In this document: positions 1 through 11,060 of the stretch, in pieces
How positions within the stretch are numbered: position 1 is the first letter of the stretch
Layout: every line of letters begins with the position of its first letter
Notes under the pieces: model-generated
Databases searched by the model: none
What the model was told of the DNA's origin: nothing
Seen by the model: only the letters and a program-made list of their open reading frames with translations
Position numbers and translations under genes: made by a program
Source: Limnoperna fortunei
Lineage: Eukaryota; Mollusca; Bivalvia; Mytilida; Modiolidae
Direction: 5' to 3'
Assembly: GCA_944474755.1 (NCBI GenBank)
Contig: OX104115.1
Location: 73,384,993 to 73,448,992, forward strand
DNA: 64,000 nt

Positions 1-1028
1 AAATGGGTTGGGAGAATTAGCAATTCATTTCTTAAATACTGTAGTTTCATTTTTATTAGTGGGGTACCAATTTTCGTCGTTTTCGTGGGTGAGGACAAAC
101 CACGAAATTAAGAATTCAACAAATAATAATGCTAGACAATCTATAAGAACATTGTTTTATCAATCCTTGTTTTCGATTGGGAATGTGATCTTGCGTTATA
201 AACAGCTTTTACATTTGTATGTGTTTAAGATCCTTAACAGAAATTAAATTGATAAAAACATCTTTGTTAGTTTTAAATGTGTATTCCCGTTAGTAATGAA
301 ATTACTTTCTGCTTTGACTTTTCATTTCATTATACACAAATACTAAAATCATTATCTTAACTGAAGTAATGACTAATAAAGTAGTCTGTTTACACCCTTT
401 ATACTGATTTCTATCTTTAAATGTCACTAATTATATTGTTAAGTTTCTTGCCAAATCTTCCTTGCCCAGGGAATTTATAACACCTGTACTGTAAATTGTT
501 ATTTTTATCTAGATTGGTTTTAATAAAAGGACATTTTTATTAATTCTGTTAATTATTTATACGGTTACTAAACAACATCTGTTTAATCTTTTTTACTCCA
601 TTTTTTTTTACAAAAACCGTAAATTAGACATGTACAGAGCTACACTGTATATGAATACCAAAAATTAAAGGTTTTTATGTCATGTTTTTTTTTTTTTTCG
701 ATCGACAAACACGAATTTAAGAATCGCACCTAATGTCTTTTTCCTTATAGCATGAAAATAAATAAAACCACAGTATAGTACGTATAAAATTAGAGAAACA
801 AAATCTTACATTAGTACTCTCGATAGTTAAATTCTGGAAAATCTCGATTTGTAAATCCGATAATACACTCGTAGCAATGTAAGATTCTATATTTTTCAAA
901 TTTCAAGTAATCAAATGCTGTTTAATATGTATACCTTAGGATTTATTCTGGTTTTCTAGTGTAGATCATACTGGAAGTTCAAAACGACTAAAAGGTTTTA
1001 GAAATAAATAAGCTTTATTGTTTTATTG

Positions 1029-1917
1029 TTAATTGATCTTGAATCCTGAAAAGCTGCATCGGATATACTGATTACTTTCAAGGTAGTTGCCACCAAACCA
1101 ATGACCAAATCTAGCATTGACGACGTCTCCTTTCCTAAGGTAAAGCGGCGTTGCTGTTGTTGTAAATCCTCTATCATCATGATCGAAAGCATCTGACCAA
1201 GCAACGTCTTTAACAGTCCCATTTTGTACCAATTCTACTGACGCATGTGATCTGTCGAAAGTACCAGTGGCGACGTAAAACATGTATGTTCCCTCACTAG
1301 GTGCCGTAAATAATCCAGTTGTTTTGTCATATCCATTTCCCAGATTCAGGTTTACTTGGTCGTATGTTATGATTTTGCCTTTTGACACTGAATTAAAAAG
1401 AAGGTTGGCTCCAAGGTAAGCAAAAGATGCTACTGTCGAATGTTTGTCTTGTAAATCTGAAAAGAAAAACACACAGTCTGCCTGTAATTGATCTATTGGT
1501 ATTATTCAAACAATCATATTGTCAAACAATATGTTATATATATTTTGAAGATAAAAATTATTTATTATTTAGAGGTGTAAGTGTATCTTAGTTTTGTTAA
1601 TGTGTGTTTGCTAATTGTGACACACAAATGAACACACCTGGTTAGAACAACTTATAAATGTAAAATATAAAGCTTAAAATATCTTGTTGGTTTCAGAAAT
1701 GTCTGGAATTAATGTTTTACTTACCTTGTATGTCCTTGTCATGTTTGTCCAGCTTTGCCTGTAGGTCTGACATGCTTTCTACTTTGGAACAGTCCCTCTT
1801 TTTACACAAGTTGCAGAGCGTATCTTCAATACATGAGAATGAAGGATTGTCCCCATGTACTACCACCAAGCTACATATTAATACAATGGCAGGTAAAATT
1901 GTTTTACACATGGCCAT
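1029..1917 (-). CDS. Secreted C1q-domain protein, copy A (two exons)
   Basis: Two exons on the minus strand, 1725-1917 and 1029-1456, joined by a GT-AG phase-1 intron (donor CAAG|GTAAGT, acceptor TTTTCAG), give a 206-aa protein. Residues 1-22 form a hydrophobic signal peptide ending near VVVHG. A short cysteine-containing stretch (CIEDTLCNLCKKRDC) and a short heptad-like helix (SDLQAKLDKHDKDIQ) follow. The rest is a globular C1q domain: GLFTAPSEGTYMF, VELVQNG, TPLYLRKGDVVNARF and the terminal CSFSGFKIN. There is no collagen repeat, so it is of the secreted globular-head C1q type, which bivalves have expanded and which is generally linked to recognition of microbes or ligands; that role is inferred. 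The stop TAA is followed within 10-20 bases by two AATAAA signals, which fixes the 3' end. The frame is open throughout. The gene lies in a repeated block with copy B at 3578-4469. Confidence 0.9.
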
Positions 1918-1963
1918 CAGAAATTGTACCGAATATTCTGTTTACTTGTTTCGTTTATTGCAC

Positions 1964-1973
1964 TATTTAAATA
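1964..1973 (-). promoter_or_regulatory. TATA-like element upstream of C1q copy A
   Basis: A TATTTAAATA-like motif sits about 47-56 bases upstream of the ATG at 1917. It is kept in copy B (about 4516-4525), and a related AT-rich stretch lies upstream of the pseudogene at 14989. Spacing suits a core promoter with a short 5' UTR, but the call rests on position and conservation only. Confidence 0.35.
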
Positions 1974-2230
1974 CAAAATTTTCTATGGGAAATCAATATT
2001 AATTAGTGTAGGATTACATTTTATTATGTACACGGGGACACAATATTATTTTTACTGTTGTACGAGGCTCTGTAACTCTGTTGCTTCTTTTGTTTTTATT
2101 TATTGTGCTTTCTCTTATTTTCACGTAATTCAAACCGCTAGACAGGTGTGGGAAAAATAGTTCTCGTCACCAGTGAAAATGCGGTTTTCAGCATTTGACT
2201 GGTTTAAAATAATAACGTCATAATAAGATT

Positions 2231-2478
2231 TTTGTTTTGTTTGATGTTTAACGCTACTTTCAGCAATTTTTCAGCTATATCATGGCGTCCAGTTTTTATT
2301 GGGTTAGGGAGGCGGAGTACCCGGGAAAAAACCCTACCTGCGCATGAAAACAGGCAATTAAGATTGAAGTCGAATAAACTTTGCCGCAGTGAGACTCGAA
2401 CACGCAATCTCAGTGTTGACAGACCACCTGATCAATAGTTGACGAAATACATTATCGACTTGGCCACCGAAGCTCCCC
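2231..2478 (-). mobile_element. tRNA-derived SINE, family A
   Basis: On the minus strand this reads as a head with tRNA-like promoter boxes (TGGCC near the start, GTTCGAGTCTCAC as box B), a body with TTTTCCCGGGTACTCCGCC and GGACGCCATGATATAGCTG, and a tail ending GTTAAACATCAAAC. It lies in the spacer between the two C1q units, so it may mark the junction of the tandem duplication. Confidence 0.75.
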
Positions 2479-2549
2479 TAATAATAAGAACTATGACGTC
2501 ATAAACAAAACACCTTCCATTTCACGCGTTTTCAAGTCATGAACGTAAA

Positions 2550-4579
2550 AAATGGGTTGGGAGAATTAGCAATTCATTTCTTAAATACTGTAGTTTCATT
2601 TTTATTAGTGGGGTACCAATTTTCGTCGTTTTCGTGGGTGAGGACAAACCACGAAATTAAGAATTCAACAAATAATACCTCTAGACAATCTATAAGAACA
2701 TTGTTTTATCAATCCTTGTTTTCGATTGGGAATGTGATCTTGCATTATAAACAGCTTTTACATTTGTATGTGCTTAAGATCCTATATAGAAATTAAATTG
2801 ATAAAAACATCTTTGTTAGTTTTAAATGTGTATTCCCGTTAGTAATGAAATTACTTTCTGTTTTGCCTTTTCATTTCATTATACACAAATACTAAAATCA
2901 TTATCTTAACTGAAGTAATGACTAATAAAGTAGTCTGTTTACACCCTTTATACTGATTTCTATCTTTAAATGTCACTAATTATATTGTTAAGTTTCTTGC
3001 CAAATCTTCCTTGCCCAGGGAATTTATAACACCTGTACTGTAAATTGTTATTTTTATCTAGATTGGTTTTAATAAAAGGACATTTTTATTAATTCTGTTA
3101 ATTATTTATACGGTTACTAAACAACATCTGTTTAATCTTTTTTACTCCATTTTTTTACAAAAACCGTAAATTAGACATGTACAGAGCTACACTGTATATG
3201 AATACCAAAAATTAAAGGTTTTTATGTCATGTTTTAGGTTTTTTTTTCGATCGACAAACACGAATTTAAGAATCGCACCTAATGTCTTTTGCCTTATAGC
3301 ATGAAAATAAATAAAACCACAGTATAGTACGTATAAAATTAGAGAAACAAAATCTTACATTAGTACTCTCGATAGTTAAATTCTGGAAAATCTCGATTTG
3401 TAAATCCGATAATACACTCGTAGCAATGTAAGATTCTATATTTTTCAAATGTCAAGTAATCAAATGCTGTTTAATATGTATACCTTAGGATTTATTCTGG
3501 TTTTCTAGTGTAGATCATACTGGAAGTTCAAAACGACTAAAAGATTTTAGAAATAAATAAGCTTTATGGTTTTATTGTTAATTGATCTTGAATCCTGAAA
3601 AGCTGCATGGGATATGCTGATTACTTTCAAGGTAGTTGCCACCAAACCAATGACCAAATCTAGCATTGACGACGTCTCCTTTCCTAAGGTAAAGCGGCGT
3701 TGCTGTTGTTGTAAATCCTCTATCATCATGATCGAAAGCATCTGACCAAGCAACGTCTTTCACAGTCCCATTTTGTACCAATTCTACTGACGCATGTGAT
3801 CTGTCGAAAGTACCAGTGGCGACGTAAAACATGTATGTTCCCTCACTAGGTGCCGTAAATAATCCAGTTGTTTTGTCATATCCATTCCCCAGATTCAGGT
3901 TTACTTGGTCGTATGTTATGATTTTGCCTTTTGACACTGAATTAAAAGGAAGGTTGGCTCCAAGGTAAGCAAAAAAATGCTACTGTCGAATGTTTGTCTT
4001 GTAAATCTGAAAAGAAAACCACACACTGTCTGCCTGGAATTGATCTATTGGTATTATTCAAACAATCATATTGTCAAACAATATGTTATATATATTTTGA
4101 AGATAAAAATTATTTATTATTTAGAGGTGTAAGTGTATCTTAGTTTTGTTAATGTGTGTTTGCTAATTGTGACACACAAATGAACACACCTGGTTTGAAC
4201 AACTCATAAATGTAAAATATAATGCTCAAAATATCTTGTTGGTTTCAGAAATGTCTGGAATTAATGTTTTACTTACCTTGTATGTCCTTGTCATGTTTGT
4301 CCAGCTTTGCCTGTAGGTCTGACATGCTTTCTACTTTGGAACAGTCCCTCTTTTTACACAAGTTGCAGAGCGTATCTTCAATACATGAGAATGAAGGATT
4401 GTCCCCATGTACTACCACCAAGCTACATATTAATACAATGGCAGGTAAAATTGTTTTACACATGGCCATCAGAAATTGTACCGAATATTCTGTTTACTTG
4501 TTTCGTTTATTGCACTATTTAAATACAAAATTTTCTATGGGAAATCAATATTAATTAGTGTAGGATTACATTTTATTAA
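2550..4579. repeat. C1q tandem duplication, unit B
   Basis: Second copy of the unit at 1-2026. Similarity stops at about 4579. Upstream sequence then differs from the copy A spacer and instead resembles the region upstream of the C1q pseudogene at 14.9 kb, so unit B probably keeps the older promoter context. Confidence 0.9.
3578..4469 (-). pseudogene. C1q-domain gene, copy B, frameshifted
   Basis: Exons 4277-4469 and 3578-4006 match copy A, including signal peptide, splice sites and the end of the C1q domain. The second exon is 429 bases instead of 428: where copy A has a mixed A/G stretch, copy B has seven A's (3971-3977, plus strand), a one-base gain just inside the globular domain. The reading frame then leaves the C1q sequence and meets a stop about 16 codons on. 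The remaining domain is still open in the original frame from 3937 down to 3578, with only a few substitutions, so the break is young, or it is an assembly error in a homopolymer. If the base is an error the gene would encode a 206-aa protein nearly identical to copy A. Confidence 0.75.
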
Positions 4580-4880
4580 TCATATGTCGTGGTAGATAAA
4601 TTGATATCAAAAACAGCCTGTCAGGCAACCATTGTAGTCATGATACAATTAGAAATGACTAAGCACATGTTTTACAATTACATCTACTGACAAATTATGT
4701 ATATTCTCTTTATTAAAATTGCCCAATGCGTTAAAGTTATTAAGCTTAAAGATACACTATTAAACGGAAATTATCCTCTAAACTTCTGCGACCAAAACTA
4801 CAACGAACATTTGTTCTATTGGAGTGTTAAAATCCGAGGTCCCGTAGTAGAAAAACGTCACTCTCTCTGTACTCTTACTT
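4580..4880. repeat. Conserved upstream block of C1q copy B
   Basis: The stretch containing AACTTCTGCGACCAAAACTA and GGTCCCGTAGTAGAAAAACG matches, in reverse, about 14557-14720 upstream of the C1q pseudogene. It may be old shared promoter flank or an interspersed repeat present at both places. Confidence 0.55.
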
Positions 4881-5127
4881 CAAATCTGGCAGCTCTTTAA
4901 AGGTAGTCAAACAAATAAGCAACACGTACCACTTTAATAGAATAATATCAGCTTGCGCCCGACCGTACAACATGTCCTTCAGCAATAGTAATCGTGTTAA
5001 TAATAGTCAAAATCTGTATGAAAACAGGAACGAGAGGGTGGACCAGAAAGTTAACATCAGTGTAAATATCCATAAACCACCAATTTGTGATGGCGTCCAT
5101 AACCATGGACCGCCATATAGTTCTTAA

Positions 5128-5238
5128 TCAGCTTTCATGTGGAGCAACAACACTCAACATTACTTGTAAACAGGCTTGACCAGGCAATGCTTCTTCAAAT
5201 TTCTTGTATAGGGCTGGGACAAGTATAACTAACGGCAT
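5128..5238 (-). other. Short coding-like remnant, unidentified
   Basis: A 36-codon open frame on the minus strand (MPLVILVPALYKKFEEA, then LPGQACLQVMLSVVAPHES) has balanced codon use unlike the AT-rich surroundings. I do not recognise it, and no good splice sites frame it. It may be an exon fragment of an old gene or element; chance is possible at this length. Confidence 0.2.
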
Positions 5239-5239
5239 G

Positions 5240-6315
5240 GGACACTAGCTATGTCTTCAGTTAAGGATGCACGATTTCTGCGTCAGACACGAAACCAGAA
5301 CGAGATTAAACGAGAAAACAGACATGAAAGTATCTAAAACAATACGATACCAATAATTCAGTTTAAAATCTTGCATATATCCTATGAAAGTAAATATCTT
5401 TTTTTAATTTGTATAATTTTAGTGGTTTTTTGCCTAATTCTATTATCATGACCATGTTTTATCATTTAGAAATATTAAAATCGGTGAAACTTTTCAACGG
5501 TCGACATTTTTGTATGACATTTTGATGAACTTTATTCTTTCAGAACAAATATTATCGTAATGCAAAGTTACACATTTAAAATGTATAGACCAACTAATTC
5601 ATTTTGTGTGTACGTAGCATTGCAGCATATATTATTTTTATTGTGAATCCCCAGATATTACGTAGCATGAAATATTAACAGGTTTTCTGGAAGTCGGCGC
5701 AAATTTTTAAACTATCCCTTACATACAACCAATCTACGCCTGTATTATGAACGCAGTATTCCTTTTTCTTTCATATTCTGAAAATATATAAAAAACATAT
5801 AAAAAATGTTTTAAGAAGCTATGAAAAGAAAGAGGTCTTAATTGATAAGTATACTTGTGACACTTTTTTACACGAGGCTATCTCCATCCTGTTACGTATT
5901 TTCAGCTTCTATTTTACAGCAGTTTAATTTTATATGCAAATAATAAAAAGATTTACAATTTGAATACATATTTTTAACAACCCATTCACTTTTAATTTGT
6001 TGGTCACCTACTGCAATTGCTGTGTAATCACAGGTGTGATGAACAAATGGTTAAAAAAAAACAACGGCGTCATACGTTGTCTAAGAGTACATCCCTGTGT
6101 AGCTAGTACCAGTGTCATCATATTATTTGTCTAATTGGTGAAAGCCATAAACATCAAATAAAACCATATAAGAAAGCTTTGAATTTAAATCACTGAGACT
6201 AGTACAACTATCTAATTTTAGAATAAATAAAAACTGACGTTGTTTTTTTTTTTTTTTTTTTTTTTTGTTTATTTTGTATTTTCCATTTTTTATTAAATAC
6301 ATCAATGTATTGATA
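5240..6315. other. Intergenic, no gene seen
   Basis: AT-rich sequence with frequent stops in all frames and a poly-T run at about 6243-6266. I see no gene, hairpin or known repeat in it. Confidence 0.5.
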
Positions 6316-6566
6316 TATACACCTGAAAAAATGTTGAGCACCCCCGAATTATTTTATTTTATTTTCGTGGATTGTAAATAAAGTAATAATTCTTTAATGT
6401 ATAATTAAAAGGATGTGAGCGTTCAGGTGTGAAACCTTCATTAAGCGCTGTTTTCTGTCCAAGTAAAGTTTGCTCCCTTCATCACGTCCAAAATGCACTA
6501 TTTTGTCGTGCAACATATCGGTATTTAAATCCCGAATTTCTAATTGCCAAATCATTTAAATTAAGC

Positions 6567-7136
6567 ATGGCAAAGAGGCGGATATCAGAAGCACAGATAT
6601 GGCAAATCGTTGGCATGCATTCCACTCGTATGTCTTCCATGACATCAGCTTGGCTATCATTATACAGTCACTAGTCATTTGGACAGAAAACACGCTGCCA
6701 CGCAAGATGTTAAAGACCGTTCCCGATCTGGCCGACCATCTGTGACAACAAAACGTGAAGATAGGTGCCTTGGTAGATTGGTTAGGCGAAATCCGTTTGC
6801 AGCAAGCACCTGTCTCTATCAACAATGGTTACCTGGTCGTTATCTGGCAGCCAGAACAGTACGAAATCGTCTTAAAGCGGTAGGATTGAGGTCTAGGAGA
6901 GTCATTAAATGCCCAATGCTTGATGATCGTCATCGCTAGGACATTTTGGCCTGGTGCAGAGCAAAACAAAATTATAACCTTAGAACTTAGAACCTGGCGA
7001 CGAATACACTGGTCAGATGAGAGCTGATCTTTATTCCGTGTAACTGATGTGCGAACCCGTTTTTGGAGGCATTAAAACACAGCTTACACGCCAAGAAACA
7101 TTGTTCCAACAGTGCCTTTTGGTGGGGGCTCAGTTA
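6567..7136 (+). pseudogene. Tc1-like transposase, N-terminal part
   Basis: Begins MAKRRISEAQIWQIVG, the usual start of the Tc1 helix-turn-helix region, then loses frame. At 6679-6939 the conserved linker and second DNA-binding region read clearly: SGRPSVTTKREDR, LVRRNPFAAS, QQWLPGRYLAARTVRNRL, GLRSRRVIK. After a stop at 6937 the frame continues as LRTWRRIHWSDES, giving the first catalytic aspartate of the DDE triad, followed by a TGA where an arginine codon is expected. Translation ends at GGGSV, where the sequence is cut by the inserted element. Several stops and frameshifts make it non-functional. Tc1 transposases cut and paste DNA at TA sites. Confidence 0.85.
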
Positions 7137-7170
7137 CAGTACTTGAGATTGAAAACGCAACACTTTTATC

Positions 7171-7360
7171 AATCCGTCAGCGATCCGTCAGCGTTCCAAA
7201 ATCCGTCAGCGATTAGTTATCAATCAGTCAGATCAGTCAAATCGTTCCCAATCCGTCAGATCGTTCCCAATCCGTCCATCCGTCAATTGACGGATTCGGA
7301 ACGATTTGACTGATCTGACGGATCGATTAGGACTGATCGCTCCAATCCGTCCATTCAACT
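7171..7360. repeat. Subterminal CCGTCAG repeat array (left)
   Basis: Irregular direct and inverted repeats of AATCCGTCAGCG and AATCAGTCAGATC. A central stretch (about 7240-7330) reads as an inverted repeat of CCGTCAATTGACGG type. The matching array lies at 10120-10320 near the other end of the element. Confidence 0.75.
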
Positions 7361-7856
7361 TCCTGTTAGTGAAATCAATATTTCGAAATGTGAAAATTCG
7401 TTTCACTCGCAAATATTAGAAGTATACAAATGTCAACTGTTATGTCCTCATTTATGGCTCGTTTAATCTAATAATAAGGCTAAAACATCTCTAAAGTTAT
7501 AAATAATACGAATGGAAAGCGGAAAAAGTCGAGTCTAAAGTTATAAATCATAAATGGAAATTCCCCCAATATATAACTAATGCATCTGTGACGGAATATA
7601 AACATCACATAGTGCAATTTTATTAAAAAAAAAGAAATGGAAAAAAAAACACACACAATGAATTAAAAAAATATTTGACCTCGCATGACAAGGCGTACAT
7701 CTCTTATTTGACTTCGAAATTTTTTAAAGCGGAAAAAGCGAGAAAGACGAAGGCGGAATAGTAACATTTTTTTCACGTCGCGCTTTCTCGTTAGTATTAT
7801 TTGTATGTATGATTGAAGTTAGTTTAAGACTATTTTCAAACATTATATTAGTCTAT

Positions 7857-8045
7857 TTAATATGGCATCGAGTGTTATAAGGAAGAGCTGCAGTACCCAA
7901 CGAAACAGCAGACCTTCGACAGGAAAACTGGTTCTCTTTGCAAATTTAGGAATGAGTCGAACAAACCCTCTCGCTGTAAGGGTCGAACAGATAACTCGGT
8001 GATCAATACTATATTACTGCTACCTTAATCACCGCGGTCGAGGTT
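7857..8045 (-). mobile_element. Old, diverged family A SINE
   Basis: On the minus strand the body (ATATGGC, GCAGTACCC, AGGAAAACTGG, CTGTAAGGGTCGAAC on the given strand) follows family A in order, but with many substitutions. The tRNA-like head is still readable around 7990-8040. Confidence 0.5.
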
Positions 8046-8637
8046 TTTTATTATAAACGCGTAAACAGATCATTTGTCTGTGCCACAATTCCTAAGAATT
8101 CCGGTGTATAATACTGAGAAAGATTTACGACAAAAGCGAATACATCTATTTATATGTTTTATTCACTATCTAGTTGTGTCACATGAATTTACACAGAATT
8201 AAATGTCAAATAAAGAATAAACGCGTTTGTATATAGAAGCTTACGAGTTAAAGACGCAAACATGTAAGCATAATTTTAAAATCAATTCTGCTTTCGCATT
8301 TTAGCCGTCAACATTTCTTTATTTTACGATGTCTGTTATAGTCATTCGATATTTAATGATATATAAGTATGAATGGTTTCATTTAAATTCGGAAGTGTTT
8401 GAAATTAGCTACTAGGTATCACGTTTTCTTTGGGAGGCGGGGGGGGGGGGTGGTTCAGGACATAATAAAATTGCCGCGAACAATAGTGACGTGTTTAGAG
8501 AGTACTTGCACGCTAAGGATCTCTTTTGTAGATTTCGAAAAGGAGAAGTCTTAAAATTTTCCGCCCATACCCATACCACTTATTTTTCCAGTTGAATTCA
8601 AAATGTTTGCACTTTTATCCATCTTTCTCTAATTGAT

Positions 8638-8901
8638 TGAGGGGACCTTGGTGGCCGAGTGGTTATGGTAGTCTACTATTGATCACGTTGTCTGTCAACA
8701 CTGAGGTTGCGGGTTCAAGTCTCAAGGCGGGCAGGGTGCACTCGACTTAATTGACAAGGATTGCCACTTTTCCTACCGAAGGACCGGGGTTTTCTCCGGG
8801 TACTCCGGCTTCCTCCTCCAATAAAAACTGGACGCCATGATATAGCTGCAAAAATTGCTGAAAGTGGCGTTAAACAATATTTAAACAAACAAACAAACAA
8901 A
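8638..8901 (+). mobile_element. Full-length family A SINE with target duplication
   Basis: Starts with a tRNA-like head: GGTGGCCGAGTGGTTA is box A and GCGGGTTCAAGTC is box B for RNA polymerase III. The body contains TTTTCTCCGGGTACTCCGGC and GGACGCCATGATATAGCTG, and the tail is (AAAC)n. A 10-base duplication TCTAATTGAT flanks it at 8628-8637 and 8902-8911, which fixes a 264-bp element. Confidence 0.88.
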
Positions 8902-9216
8902 TCTAATTGATATTTAACTTTTTCTCTTCATGAATAAGGCTGAACACCCTCGCTGAAAGAAAAGCAAGCATCCAATCAATCAATCAATGAAATAAGTTAT
9001 TCAAATTGAATGACAATCTTTTAAAGGGTACGTTTTGAAAAGTTCTGTTTTATCGATATGACTGTAATGACAATGTTCAAACCGATCTTCATAGACCTAG
9101 GGAATTAATGACGTTTTGTTAAAAAATTACTATTTCGTACTATAACACGTGTCTATCTGTAACACATTTTTACGCTTAACTGCAGTATTCACAGACAAGT
9201 CTCCCCGGCGTTATAA

Positions 9217-9408
9217 GGGCTTAGTGGCTGATTGGTTAGTCATCTACTAGTTATTACATGCCTATAAAAAGGTTGCGATTTTCGAACGACTGCAGATAGG
9301 GTGTGCCTGACTCCAACTGTATTGACTTGTCCGTTTTAACCCGTGTACTCTGGCTTCCTCCCACCTCACTCCCAATAAAAAATGGACGCCATAAAATAAA
9401 TGAAACAA
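9217..9408 (+). mobile_element. Diverged family A SINE
   Basis: The head TTAGTGGCTGATTGGTTAG and the later ACTCTGGCTTCCTCC and TGGACGCCATAAAATA segments follow family A, but the box B region is worn. It is the third SINE inside the nested transposon. Confidence 0.6.
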
Positions 9409-10119
9409 TCCAGCGTAATTGTAATTATACTTTTTAACTTCTTTTATTGCCTGTCAAATAAAACTTGCGACCAGAATCGCTATATATTTTACAATACAAC
9501 TTTTTGTTTAGTAAACAATTTGTTTTGATTGGCAATGATTGTTCGACATTTAAACAATTGTTTATACACAACAGTTTTATAATTGTATTTAAAAATGTTG
9601 TAGACTAAATAAAAACACGTAAGCATACATTCAAGTAAATAGTAATGATGTCAAAAAGAGGCCACGTCCTTTCTTAAATGAAAATAAATCTGAACAAACA
9701 TTACTGATTGGGGGAGTCGGGTCGGCTTAATATACAACAAATATACATAAACAGGTCACAGAAAATAAAATAGGCCGAAATCACGAGTCGCGGAAATAAA
9801 AAAAGAGAATTAATAAAGGATTACGAAAATAAAACATTTACCTCGTCGCTACTGATGTGCCTTAAGTCGAAGTTTTTTTAAGGTTTACAGGGCGCAACCC
9901 GCAAATATGTCCTGTTTTAAAGAAATTTGTTTTATTAAATAATATAAAGAAAATAGTTTTTTCTTTAAATATGTTTACTTATGTTATTTATAAGAACGAG
10001 ACATTGTATTAACTATTCTTTTGAATACTTGCGTTTATTTAATTATAAATTTTATTGTAAATGCATATATAATATACAAATCACGCATAATTCGTTTTAT
10101 CTATAAATTATTAATGTAT

Positions 10120-10320
10120 ACGTATCCGTCAATAAACTGACCGATTTATGAATATAATTAAATGACGGATTCTGGATCGCACTGATTGAACTGATCGCTG
10201 ACGGTTACCAAGGTAATGACGGATTCATAATTTTGGACAGATGTATGCATCATCAATCAGTCAGCGATCCGTCAGCGTTCCGAAATCCGTCACCAATCAG
10301 TTATCAATCAGTCAAAGTGT
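10120..10320. repeat. Subterminal CCGTCAG repeat array (right)
   Basis: Contains ATCAGTCAGCGATCCGTCAG and inverted TGACGGATTC units, matching the left array at 7171-7360 of the same transposon. Confidence 0.75.
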
Positions 10321-10343
10321 TGCGTTTACGGGTGCAAGTACTG

Positions 10344-10760
10344 TATGGTGTGGGGCTGTATCTTACATGATTGCAAATTGGATCTGGTAACAATCAATGG
10401 CAACGTTAATGGCAAAAATTACACCCGAGACGTGCTTACACCTGTAGTTGTGCCTCGTTTTGAAAACCACCCGTAAGAGTCAAGACATGTTTTCATGGAT
10501 GACAACGCTAGACCCCATCGTTGCAGGGCAGTAAGAGTATATCTGGAGAACGAAGCTGTGACCAATCTTCCTTGGCCAACAAGACGTCCAGATCTCAACC
10601 CAATAGAGCATCTATGGGATCAATTGGGTAGGCGATTACAGATTACAAGCTCTGAAACATCCTCCACAGAACTTGCAACATTTAGAAGCTGAATTACACC
10701 AGGAATGGCGACAAATAACGCTTCAACAAATTAGACGCCTTACTAGCCAGTCGGTATAGT
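10344..10760 (+). pseudogene. Tc1-like transposase, C-terminal part
   Basis: Continues the catalytic domain after the insertion: VWGCISHDCKLDLVTI, then DVLTPVVVPRFENHP, a frame loss at about 10470, then MDDNARPHRCRAV with the second catalytic aspartate, LPWPTRRPDLNPIEHLWDQL with the third catalytic acid (E), and, after another frameshift at about 10690, LEAELHQEWRQI and IRRLT up to a stop near 10759. The spacing between the last aspartate and glutamate fits Tc1/mariner DD34E enzymes. It is non-functional. Confidence 0.88.
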
Positions 10761-10952
10761 TTAATTAAAAAATGAAATAATGACTTCACAATAATTGTAC
10801 ATTTAAAAAAGTTCTACACGTTGATGATACAATTATTTCTACGTTTTTTATTAGTCGCTGTTATTGATTTGTTGAAAAAAATTATTGTGTTACTTGCTGA
10901 AATAATTTCTTCACGTCAAATTTTCGTCTATATCATATCTTCTACTTTTTGC

Positions 10953-11060
10953 TGGGACAAAACTGGGAGGGTTCCGAGTGCTCGAGCAACAGAGCAGCCC
11001 AGCGCGTCCTCGGGTGGCGAATAGGGGAGACCCTCTCGTTGGGGTGTTGTCATTAAGGTA
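10953..11060 (-). repeat. Family B interspersed repeat, 3' end only
   Basis: On the minus strand it matches the end of the 29680-30062 copy: the CGCTGGGCTGCTCTGT-like segment and the CTCCCAG-TCCCAG end. It is GC-rich against an AT-rich background. Confidence 0.6.

Larger units (their letters stand above)
1..2026. repeat. C1q tandem duplication, unit A
   Basis: Bases 1-2026 match 2550-4579 almost base for base, with an offset of 2549 at the left end drifting to 2552 by small indels. The unit holds a whole two-exon C1q gene with its intron, promoter and 1 kb of downstream sequence. The left end is cut by the window edge, so more units may lie outside. Confidence 0.9.
7137..10343. mobile_element. 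3.2-kb non-autonomous DNA transposon nested in the Tc1 gene
   Basis: The ends are inverted: the left starts CAGTACTTG and continues AAACGCAACACTTT, and the right is the reverse (AAAGTGTTGCGTTT then CAAGTACTG). The flanking TA at 7135-7136 and 10344-10345 is the target duplication; removing the insert restores the transposase reading GGSVMVWG. Just inside each end lie arrays rich in ATCCGTCAGCG and ATCAGTCAG motifs (about 7171-7360 and 10120-10320). No transposase frame is present. Three family A SINEs lie inside, so the insertion is itself old. Confidence 0.8.
6320..10765 (+). mobile_element. Decayed Tc1/mariner element, split by a later insertion
   Basis: The left end CACCTGAAAAAATGTTGAGC follows a TATA context, as in Tc1-like inverted repeats. 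The transposase remnant runs in two pieces, 6567-7136 and 10344-10760, separated by a 3207-bp foreign element inserted at TA. I could not find a matching right inverted repeat before the reversed repeat at 10953, so the right end is missing or too worn to see. Confidence 0.8.

Noticed and set aside
7171..7360. CRISPR-like array of CCGTCAG units
   Set aside because: Units are irregular, partly inverted, lack unique spacers and lie inside a eukaryotic transposon.
8638..8740. Possible functional tRNA gene from box A and box B
   Set aside because: It is the head of a SINE with a body, tail and target duplication, and the cloverleaf is not intact.
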